Shown here piece by piece: positions 1 to 4,904 of a stretch of DNA of 5,462 nucleotides. Both the position numbers and the translations under genes were made by a program. Numbering within the stretch: position 1 is the stretch's first letter; every line of letters starts with the position of its first letter. This stretch comes from Actinomycetota bacterium (GTDB taxonomy: Bacteria > Actinomycetota > Humimicrobiia > Humimicrobiales > Humimicrobiaceae), in NCBI GenBank assembly GCA_003155275.1, contig PMCC01000082.1, positions 7,299-12,760 on the forward strand, read 5' to 3'. A model generated the notes under the pieces. That model was not told the origin of the DNA. It did not search any database and worked only from the letters and a program-made list of their open reading frames with translations.

Positions 1-135
1 GTAAAAATGACCCTTAAGCTCAAAGAGCTCGCAGACAGGCTGTCAAAATCTTCAAAAGATATAGATGCAAACCTTGCTGCTTACGGTTTTGCCAAAAATA
101 TGGATCTTATAATGGATCTGCTTTTTAAGTATTAA
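1..135 (+). CDS. C-terminal tail of a plus-strand gene, possibly DNA polymerase III delta' subunit (partial)
   Basis: Frame 1 is open from the window edge to a TAA at 133-135, giving 44 residues with the start outside the window. The fragment is helical and charged, beginning KMTLKLKELADRLSK and ending KNMDLIMDLLFKY. That ending resembles the C-terminal helix of clamp-loader subunits, where an Asn-rich turn is followed by a pattern like LALExLLLxL; HolB (delta') proteins commonly finish this way. The resemblance is weak and covers only about 20 residues, so the product name is a guess, whereas the reading frame looks like real coding sequence. No strong terminator follows: 134-149 can form only a 6-bp all-A/T hairpin (AATATT, loop ATTA, AATATT). 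Confidence 0.55.
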   Translation, partial: VKMTLKLKELADRLSKSSKDIDANLAAYGFAKNMDLIMDLLFKY

Positions 136-438
136 TATTATTAAATATTGCTGGAATGTATATTGTCTGGTGATGATTCATACTGACCGGTGCGAAGAAT
201 AACGCAGGGGATAACTGTAAACTTAAAAACCCTGCAAAAATATTCATCGCAATATTATTTTGGCACAGTCACGGCGAAGACCTTGGAAAATGTAATGATT
301 TATGGCAACTTGATTGTGGAAATATTGCAGAAATATTAGCAAGAGCTTAAGAAAAATTAAGGATGGTCTGGGAAATTAAAATTTACTGACAGGAAAACAA
401 GCAATAAAAGCATAAGCATATAAAAGAAAGTGATTGAT
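136..438. other. Intergenic region upstream of htrA, with a hairpin but no convincing gene
   Basis: These 303 bases separate the stop of the partial gene from the chosen htrA start. They contain the imperfect hairpin at 191-251, listed separately. One plus-strand frame stays open from 177 to a TAA at 346-348 (about 56 codons) but has no ATG, GTG or TTG in it and is preceded by two TGA codons (171-176), so I do not call it a gene. The best promoter-like pair for htrA is TTGATT (310-315) and TATTAG (334-339) with an 18-bp spacer, which is weak. I see no tRNA, and no riboswitch class I can recognise. Confidence 0.6.
191..251. other. Imperfect 61-nt stem-loop in the htrA upstream region
   Basis: The outer arms are 191-201 (TGCGAAGAATA) and 241-251 (TATTCATCGCA), complementary at 10 of 11 positions with a single A-A mismatch. 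Inside them, 204-209 (GCAGGG) pairs perfectly with 230-235 (CCCTGC), leaving a 20-nt A-rich apical loop. The two stems are joined by an asymmetric internal loop of 2 nt (AC) on the left and 5 nt (AAAAA) on the right. In total 16 base pairs form within 61 nt. It could be a terminator of the upstream gene (only the interrupted T stretch of TATTATTTT follows), a structured leader of htrA, or a small RNA. The pairing is seen directly; the role is unknown. Confidence 0.5.
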
Positions 439-1599
439 ATGTCAAGGAAACTCAAACAGGCCGGGCCAGCCTATAAAAAGACAGGCAGAACTACCGTTTT
501 TTTTAAGTTTGCCGTCTTTATTGCCATTGCGCTGCTTCTCTGTGTGGTTTCAGCCACCGGCTGTGTCGCATTAAAACCCGGGTATATTGGAGACCGGCTT
601 AAAAAAATTGAAAAAAGCATCGATAAGATGTCTGAGATATCATTGGTAAGAACTCTAGATAACAACCGTTTAAATGAATTAAACCGGGAGGTTACCGGTA
701 TTGTGGAAAAGGTGACTCCTTCAGTTGTAAATATAGGCGTTTCTGTAAAGCAGAAGGATATCTTTGGAAATGAAGGGGTGGCAGAAGGGGTAGGCTCGGG
801 TATTATTTATTCTTCAGATGGATATATTATTACAAATAATCATGTGGCAGGTGATGCTTTTGAACTGAATGTAACCCTTGCAGACGGCACCAGCTATCCT
901 GCAACGCTGGTAGGGACAAGTCCGGAAACTGATATTGCTGTTATAAAAATTAACGCAAAAAACCTGGAAAAAGCGTCATTTGCATCCATTGAGGACCAGA
1001 GTGTAGGTGATTTTGTCATGGCCGTCGGAAGCCCTTTCGGGATTCAGCAGACTGTCACAACCGGTATTATAAGCGGAAAAAACAGAAACATTCCGGCTGC
1101 TTCTGATCAGTCCCCGGTTGTCGATCTCATCCAGACAGATGCAGCAATAAATCCCGGTAACAGCGGCGGCCCTCTTGTGAATATTCATGGGGATGTAATA
1201 GGGATAAATACTCTTATTTTCTCAACATCAGGATCAAGCGCAGGTATCGGTTTTGCCATTCCCAGTGATACTGCAATAAATATTGCAAAGCAGATTATAA
1301 CATACGGTGAACCCAGGATACCTTTTATTGGGATCATTATGGGTGAGAATACTACAAAAATTGCGGGTGTATATATTGACAGTGTCCTGGCTGACAGCCC
1401 TGCTGCCAAGACCGGACTAAAAGCCGGAGACATCATTGTGGAATTTTCCGGGAAAGCGCTTAAAACACCTTTTGATATCCTGACTCAGATATTGAGGCAA
1501 AACTGCGGGGACAATGTCCTGATTAAAGTATACAGGGACGGAAACTATACGAGCTTTAAACTGAAACTGGAGCAATGTCCGCCAAATATCAAGCGTTAA
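439..1599 (+). CDS. Membrane-anchored HtrA/DegP-family serine protease with one PDZ domain
   Basis: This is an extracytoplasmic trypsin-like protease of the S1C (HtrA/DegS-like) family, which degrades damaged envelope proteins or cleaves regulatory substrates. From ATG 439 it has 386 residues: a basic N-terminus, a hydrophobic segment at about 18-38, a lipobox-like ATGC at 39-42, then a charged, possibly coiled linker up to about residue 85. The protease domain carries the full triad: His135 in TNNHVAG, Asp165 in ETDIAVIKI and Ser242 in NPGNSGGPLV. A single PDZ domain (about 294-378) begins with IPFIGIIMG and includes SPAAKTGLKAGDIIVEFSG, normal for the family. An in-frame GTG at 430 could add three residues. 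I prefer ATG 439 because 424-433 resembles the anti-Shine-Dalgarno complement (AAAG..AGTGAT) at suitable spacing. It is likely co-transcribed with the cupin gene 16 nt downstream. Whether Cys42 is lipidated or the segment stays as a membrane anchor is uncertain. Confidence 0.95.
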   Translation: MSRKLKQAGPAYKKTGRTTVFFKFAVFIAIALLLCVVSATGCVALKPGYIGDRLKKIEKSIDKMSEISLVRTLDNNRLNELNREVTGIVEKVTPSVVNIGVSVKQKDIFGNEGVAEGVGSGIIYSSDGYIITNNHVAGDAFELNVTLADGTSYPATLVGTSPETDIAVIKINAKNLEKASFASIEDQSVGDFVMAVGSPFGIQQTVTTGIISGKNRNIPAASDQSPVVDLIQTDAAINPGNSGGPLVNIHGDVIGINTLIFSTSGSSAGIGFAIPSDTAINIAKQIITYGEPRIPFIGIIMGENTTKIAGVYIDSVLADSPAAKTGLKAGDIIVEFSGKALKTPFDILTQILRQNCGDNVLIKVYRDGNYTSFKLKLEQCPPNIKR

Positions 1600-1606
1600 A
1601 AAATCC

Positions 1607-1612
1607 GGAGGG
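1607..1612 (+). promoter_or_regulatory. Strong Shine-Dalgarno for the cupin gene
   Basis: GGAGGG lies 3 nt before ATG 1616, in the 16-nt gap after the htrA stop. It is the best Shine-Dalgarno match in the window and fixes the start of the downstream gene. The spacing is a little short. Confidence 0.7.
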
Positions 1613-1615
1613 ACA

Positions 1616-2131
1616 ATGGATTTCAGGAATCTTGAAATTACAGAAAAGCGCACAATCCTTAAGAATATTATCAAAAAGTTCAATCTGAAGCCCCTGTCTT
1701 TTGAAGGCGGATATTTTATTGAAACATTCAGGTCAGAAAAATCCTACCTGTCCGGGAGCTTATGTACTTGCATCATCTACCTTATAACATCCGGGAATTT
1801 TTCAAAACTTCACAGGCTGCCGGGGGAAGAGATATTTCACTTTTATTTTGGCGATCCTGTTACCATGTTGAATATCTGCGAAAGCGGCAAATCCGGAATT
1901 ATAACACTTGGAAACGATTTTGAAAAAGGTGAAATGCCACAGCATGTTGTTGCCGGCAACTGTTGGCAGGGGGCTTTTTTAAGTGAAGGCAAAAATCCTG
2001 TTTTTGCATTGCTTGGAGCTACAATGTCCCCGGGGTTTCATATAAATGATTATGAAAGCGCAGCCGGCTATGAGCAGATCCTTTTAAAAAACCATCCTGA
2101 GTTCTCAGAAGCCATAAAAAAACTGGTATAA
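1616..2131 (+). CDS. DUF985 / cupin_5 family protein
   Basis: This 171-residue single-domain cupin matches the DUF985 (cupin_5, YML079w-like) layout, and its length is normal for the family. Visible landmarks in order are EGGYFIETFRS (30-40), IIYLI (53-57), the HRLPGEEIFHFYFGDP block (66-81) with His66, Glu71/Glu72 and His75 as typical pocket or metal-site residues, LGNDFEKGE (98-106), QHVVAGNCWQGA (109-120), and the family signature MSPGFHINDYE (137-147). The usual HPEGG start of the first motif is SFEGG here. The family is related to sugar-nucleotide epimerase-type cupins, but no reaction is established for most members, so I assign none. It is probably cytoplasmic, with no signal peptide or membrane segment. 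The strong ribosome site and 16-nt gap suggest co-transcription with htrA, though a functional link is only inferred. Confidence 0.92.
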   Translation: MDFRNLEITEKRTILKNIIKKFNLKPLSFEGGYFIETFRSEKSYLSGSLCTCIIYLITSGNFSKLHRLPGEEIFHFYFGDPVTMLNICESGKSGIITLGNDFEKGEMPQHVVAGNCWQGAFLSEGKNPVFALLGATMSPGFHINDYESAAGYEQILLKNHPEFSEAIKKLV

Positions 2132-2144
2132 ACGCAGGGCTGCA

Positions 2145-3032
2145 TTATTGTCCGGGGCTGACTGCAATTCCATATATTCCGGGACCTGTATGGGCACTGA
2201 TTACGGTTGTTATCTTAGTGGTGATTATCTCATCAATCCTTATGCCTTTATTATCTTTAAGCATCTTTTCAAGAAACTTTGCTGTATTTATGTCTTCACC
2301 ATAAAATATCCCAAACTTGCTTGACCTGTTGGGCATGGATGCCCTTACAGCCATTTTGTAAATTTCTTCCAGAGCAGAGTTTTTATTTTTGGCAAATTTT
2401 GAAAGATGGACCTTACCGGTTTTGTCAATTGTTAAAATGGGGGTAAACATTAAAGCTTTGTTTATAATTTTGCCGAAAAAAGTTCCCCTCCCGCCCTTAA
2501 AAACATACTCGAAATTTTCAAGAAGGGCAAAAAACCTGTTTTTTACAATCAGGCCGTTTATTATTTCTTCGATTTCTTCGAATGAACACCCGCGGGATGC
2601 GGCCCGCGCAGCCTGAAGCACTATAAAACCAAGGCAAATTGTGGAAGTTTTTGAATCAAATACTTTAATCCGGCTATCATTAATCCGGCTATCTTTAATC
2701 CGGCTATCATTAAATTTTTTACCCGCGACACTTGCGGCATTGAATGCGCCTGACAGCCTTGAGCTTAAGGTGATGCAGCAGACAAGGTCAATACCTTTTT
2801 TCTCTAAAAGAAAATTAAACACTTCAAGAAAATCACCGATGGAAGGGGAAGAGGTGCTGACTTTTTTGTTTTTCTTTAAAGCGGAATAAACTTCTTCAGG
2901 AAAAATATCCACGCCGTCTTTTCTTAAGAAACCATCACAGCCGATATACATCGGTACGACTTCAATACCATATTGTTTTGCCAGTTCGGGGGGAATGTCT
3001 GATGAGCTGTCCGTAACTATTGCTGTTTTCAC
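2145..3032 (-). CDS. DegV family fatty-acid-binding protein with an internal pentapeptide repeat
   Basis: DegV/FakB proteins bind a single fatty acid and present it to the kinase FakA for phosphorylation and entry into phospholipid synthesis; no fakA is present here. The 295 residues show family landmarks: VTDSSSDIP (6-14), STSSPSIGDFLEVF (59-72), ITLSSRLSGAFNAA (87-100), VFDSKTST (124-131), FKGGRG (178-183), PILTIDKTGKV (198-208) and AHTGPGIYGIAV (280-291). Members usually have about 280 residues. The excess is explained by three tandem pentapeptides at 109-123 (DSRIK, DSRIN, DSRIK) in the loop before the conserved V-x-DS strand. The start is GTG at 3032, with AGGA about 7 nt upstream. The gene lies 65 nt after the CAP lipoprotein gene and converges on the cupin gene with a 13-nt gap in which I see no good terminator. 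The family is clear; lipid specificity cannot be read. Confidence 0.95.
   Translation of the reverse strand: MKTAIVTDSSSDIPPELAKQYGIEVVPMYIGCDGFLRKDGVDIFPEEVYSALKKNKKVSTSSPSIGDFLEVFNFLLEKKGIDLVCCITLSSRLSGAFNAASVAGKKFNDSRIKDSRINDSRIKVFDSKTSTICLGFIVLQAARAASRGCSFEEIEEIINGLIVKNRFFALLENFEYVFKGGRGTFFGKIINKALMFTPILTIDKTGKVHLSKFAKNKNSALEEIYKMAVRASMPNRSSKFGIFYGEDINTAKFLEKMLKDNKGIRIDEIITTKITTVISAHTGPGIYGIAVSPGQ
2666..2710. repeat. Three tandem 15-bp repeats inside degV
   Basis: Copies 2666-2680 and 2696-2710 are identical (TAATCCGGCTATCAT on the plus strand). The middle copy 2681-2695 differs at one base (CTT for CAT at the end). Short partial matches flank the array (CTT before, TAA after). The unit is five codons long, so gain or loss of copies keeps the degV frame and adds or removes one DSRI(K/N) unit. 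The near identity of the copies suggests a recent slippage expansion. Confidence 0.9.
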
Positions 3033-3097
3033 AATATTTCCTGTTTATAAAAATATAGTCAAGTTTTAACAAAAGGATTCATTAAACTGGAAATGAT

Positions 3098-3643
3098 TTA
3101 ACCTAAAAACACTAAAGCCGCTATTGCTTTATCCGCATTGAAGCTCAAAGCTATGCCGATTTGTGAATATCCCGGATTCAGTATATTTGCTCTGTGTACT
3201 TCACTATCCATCCACGAGTTAAAGAACAATTCCGGCCCTGACATTGAGGGGGGAAAACAATATTGGATGTTTTCGCCTGTTGTTTTATGCATTATGCCAT
3301 TTTCTTCTACAAAAGATTTTATATCTTTTCCTTCAGGAGACACATGTGAAAAATAATCTCTGGCAATCATGTCATCACACCGGCTTTTTGCAATGCTGCT
3401 GGATGAGCCTGCAACAAACTGCTTTAAGATGATATTCATGGAACTTACAGATTCTTCCCAAACCTTGGAGTTTATTGCGCTATAATTATTTTCAATATAT
3501 GCTGCTCCCCGGGGAAATAAAAGACGGCATCCTGGCAATATAGCCAGCATTAAAAACAATATAAAAAGATAAACTGGAAAGATTAACAGAAAAAGTTTGA
3601 TGTTTATTTTGTTATGCTTGATTCCTGTTTTGTTTTTTTCCAA
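3098..3643 (-). CDS. CAP/SCP-domain (YkwD-like) lipoprotein
   Basis: This 181-residue secreted protein has a lysine-rich N-terminus, a hydrophobic stretch (about 17-36) and a good lipobox LPGC with the lipidated residue at Cys39. It is therefore probably anchored on the outer face of the membrane. The CAP domain (about 60-181) keeps the family tetrad: His100 in DYFSHVSPEG, Glu124 in TGENIQ, and Glu148 and His150 in SWMDSEVHRANIL, followed by YSQIGIAL. Bacterial CAP proteins of the YkwD type are poorly understood and no substrate is assigned. The only available start is TTG 3643, because an in-frame TAA lies three codons upstream and no ATG or GTG precedes the signal peptide. No Shine-Dalgarno is visible, and the preceding stop is only 2 nt away, which suggests translational coupling to the methyltransferase gene. 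Confidence 0.92.
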   Translation of the reverse strand: MEKNKTGIKHNKINIKLFLLIFPVYLFILFLMLAILPGCRLLFPRGAAYIENNYSAINSKVWEESVSSMNIILKQFVAGSSSSIAKSRCDDMIARDYFSHVSPEGKDIKSFVEENGIMHKTTGENIQYCFPPSMSGPELFFNSWMDSEVHRANILNPGYSQIGIALSFNADKAIAALVFLG

Positions 3644-3645
3644 TT

Positions 3646-4572
3646 TTAAAGTTTACTGTGTACAAGTTCTGCTAATTGTAGAATATGCTTCGGCGTGCTC
3701 CCGCAGCAGGCTCCCACTATAGAGGGTTTATAATCGAGTATCCTGTTAAAGTTTTTTGCCATCCTTTCAGGTGTTTCATTAAATACTGTTTTTCCTTCAA
3801 CAATCGCCGGCAGCCCTGCATTTGGCTGGATAAGAAGCCGGGCATGAGGATTTGCTGCCCTTATTTTTTCGGTTATTTTAACCATTGCGTCGGACCCGAC
3901 ACTGCAATTTGCGCCGATTATGTCACATCCTGCGTCAATAAGCGCAGAACCAAAAAGTTCTGCACGATTTCCCATCACAGTAAAACCGTTTTCCATAAAA
4001 CTCAGGGTACATGCTATCATGATATCAGGATCTGTTTTCCTGACTGCTTTAACTGCTGCAACCGCTTCATTTAAATCAATCATGGTCTCAATTATTACCA
4101 GATCGATTTCGCAGCTTATGAGTATATCAGCATGCCTTGCATAAGAGTCAAAGACACTCGAATACTTGGTATCGCCGTATGGTTCAAGCACCTTACCAGT
4201 GGGCCCCATATCTCCGGCAACATAGATTTTCCTGGGATTTCCTGTTTTGGACCTATACTTTTCCATAGCAGACCTGGCTGCATTGACACCATTTTTATTG
4301 ATTTTGTCAATACTTCCCAGGTGCCCAGTCTGTTGAAGCTCCAGGACACTTGAACCCATAGTATTGCTTTGTATTATATCTGATCCCGCCTCCAAATATT
4401 GAAAGTGGATGTCTTCAATAACTTTTAAAGCCTCCAAATCAAGATTCAACAAATCATTAGGACCTTTAAAATCATACTTTTGAAGCATTGTGCCCATTGC
4501 GCCATCGCACACAAGCACTCTCTCGTCAAGTATGTTTAAAAGGTCCTTTTTGATTTTATAGCCTGAGCCCAT
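3646..4572 (-). CDS. Stand-alone homocysteine S-methyltransferase (BHMT/MetH N-terminal type) domain protein
   Basis: The 308 residues form one pterin-independent homocysteine-binding (alpha/beta)8 barrel of the kind found in betaine- and S-methylmethionine-homocysteine methyltransferases and in the first module of cobalamin-dependent MetH. The start of the barrel is CDGAMGTMLQ (22-31). The zinc-binding cysteines are all present: Cys223 in GANCSVG and the Cys289-Cys290 pair in GACCGST. Other conserved parts are IIQSNTMGSS (66-75) and AGDMGPTGKVLEPYG (119-133). There is no cobalamin, folate or reductase module, so the methyl donor is unknown; it may work with separately encoded MetH-type modules or use another methylated substrate. 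The ATG at 4572 has no Shine-Dalgarno: the 17 bases before it are only A and T, with the bS22-like stop just beyond. It probably shares a transcript with the genes on either side. Confidence 0.93.
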   Translation of the reverse strand: MGSGYKIKKDLLNILDERVLVCDGAMGTMLQKYDFKGPNDLLNLDLEALKVIEDIHFQYLEAGSDIIQSNTMGSSVLELQQTGHLGSIDKINKNGVNAARSAMEKYRSKTGNPRKIYVAGDMGPTGKVLEPYGDTKYSSVFDSYARHADILISCEIDLVIIETMIDLNEAVAAVKAVRKTDPDIMIACTLSFMENGFTVMGNRAELFGSALIDAGCDIIGANCSVGSDAMVKITEKIRAANPHARLLIQPNAGLPAIVEGKTVFNETPERMAKNFNRILDYKPSIVGACCGSTPKHILQLAELVHSKL

Positions 4573-4589
4573 TTTATAAAATAAAAAAA
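4573..4589 (-). other. All-A/T intercistronic spacer without a ribosome binding site
   Basis: The 17 bases between the bS22-like stop and the methyltransferase ATG consist only of A and T, with a run of seven T's just after the stop and the palindrome TTTTATAAAA just before the ATG. A/T-only pairing is possible across the stop codon (AAATAAA with TTTATTT) but would be very weak. There is no purine-rich Shine-Dalgarno, so the methyltransferase is translated either by coupling or by an unstructured A/T-rich leader. Confidence 0.5.
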
Positions 4590-4685
4590 TTATTTATTTC
4601 TTCGCTGCCAACGGGTCTTCTTTAACATTTTTTTATGCTTTTTCTTACGCATTTTTTTGCGACGCTTCTTAATGACCGAACTCAC
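4590..4685 (-). CDS. bS22-like small ribosomal protein (AURKAIP1/COX24 domain), 31 residues
   Basis: A GTG start at 4685 and TAA at 4592-4590 give a 31-residue protein with 12 Lys and 6 Arg. It begins MSSVIKKRRKKMRKKKHKK and ends MLKKTRWQRRNK. This closely parallels the short actinobacterial protein bS22 (recalled form starting MGSVIKKRRKRMSKKKHRK), an accessory small-subunit ribosomal protein related to the mitochondrial AURKAIP1/COX24 domain. The GTG start is supported by alignment of MSSVIKKRR with that N-terminus. Upstream, AGGAG and GAAGG lie about 14 and 7 nt from the start. The protein is expected to bind rRNA in the small subunit. It lies 17 nt before the methyltransferase gene and is read from the strong minus promoter at about 4791-4819. 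It is easily missed because of its length and GTG start. A second possibility is another short basic RNA-binding peptide, but the motif match makes bS22-like much the likeliest. Confidence 0.9.
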   Translation of the reverse strand: MSSVIKKRRKKMRKKKHKKMLKKTRWQRRNK

Positions 4686-4744
4686 TACGCTACCTTCTTC
4701 TCCTGTTTTGTTTCAAGGAATAATGGATGTAAAAAATAAAAATA

Positions 4745-4772
4745 TTATTCTTAATCAACTAATAAAGAATAA
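4745..4772 (-). promoter_or_regulatory. Inverted repeat in the leader of the bS22-like gene
   Basis: TTATTCTT (4745-4752) is the exact reverse complement of AAGAATAA (4765-4772), with a 12-nt loop between. Read on the minus strand, the hairpin falls just downstream of the predicted start site and is followed by a T-rich run (TATTTTTATTTTTT). It thus has the layout of a weak intrinsic terminator or attenuator, or it may be a protein operator. The stem has only two G-C pairs, so thermodynamic stability is low. Confidence 0.35.
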
Positions 4773-4790
4773 GTTATTTTTGAAGATGAA

Positions 4791-4819
4791 ATTATACCAG
4801 AATAAAGTTAAAATCAAAA
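4791..4819 (-). promoter_or_regulatory. Extended -10 promoter for the bS22-like gene cluster
   Basis: On the minus strand, TGGTATAAT (4799-4791) is a perfect TGnTATAAT extended -10. A weak -35 lies upstream, either TTTTGA (4819-4814, 17-bp spacer) or TTGATT (4817-4812, 15-bp spacer). The predicted start near 4784 would give a leader of about 100 nt before the GTG at 4685, long enough to hold the inverted repeat at 4745-4772. It probably also drives the methyltransferase, CAP and perhaps degV genes. Confidence 0.6.
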
Positions 4820-4853
4820 CAATAATAAAATGTTAATTTTTTTATTGTTTAAT

Positions 4854-4862
4854 TGCTATAAT
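4854..4862 (+). promoter_or_regulatory. Extended -10 promoter for the sensor kinase gene
   Basis: TGCTATAAT is a perfect TGnTATAAT extended -10. No good -35 is seen at 16-18 bp upstream, which is usual for this promoter type. Transcription would begin near 4869, about 35 nt before the ATG at 4905, a comfortable leader for the AAGGGG ribosome site at 4896-4901. Confidence 0.6.
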
Positions 4863-4904
4863 ATTTACAGTAAAAAAATTTTTAAATTCGATTTTAAGGG
4901 GAAA

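Larger units (their letters stand above)
4686..4904. other. Divergent, very AT-rich intergenic region
   Basis: These 219 bases lie between the bS22-like gene (minus) and the sensor kinase gene (plus). They hold two outward-facing extended -10 promoters and an 8-bp inverted repeat in the minus-strand leader, all listed separately. I see no further gene. Confidence 0.7.

Noticed and set aside
310..339. TTGATT and TATTAG as an htrA promoter
   Set aside because: The spacer is 18 bp but the -10 matches at only 4 of 6 positions in AT-rich DNA; too weak to annotate.
430..438. GTG at 430 as the htrA start
   Set aside because: It is possible, but it has no Shine-Dalgarno at the right distance, whereas ATG 439 is preceded by a better-placed match; only three residues differ.
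471..1683. Four minus-strand open frames opposite htrA and the start of the cupin gene
   Set aside because: They are shadows of the protease frame, which has an intact catalytic triad and PDZ domain.
2132..2144. Bidirectional terminator between the converging cupin and degV genes
   Set aside because: The 13-bp gap and its flanks show no stable inverted repeat with a T run on either strand.
2389..2889. Plus-strand open frames opposite degV, one containing a repeated LIRLS motif
   Set aside because: The repeat is simply the antisense reading of the 15-bp degV array; the degV frame is far better supported.
3033..3097. TTGTTA - 17 bp - TATAAA on the minus strand as a degV promoter
   Set aside because: The -10-like box is directly next to the AGGA ribosome site, so transcription would start inside or after it. 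Read-through from the CAP gene is as likely.
3685..4353. Several plus-strand and alternative-frame open frames across the methyltransferase gene
   Set aside because: They are antisense or out of frame to a full-length protein with all family motifs, and have no ribosome sites or recognisable products.
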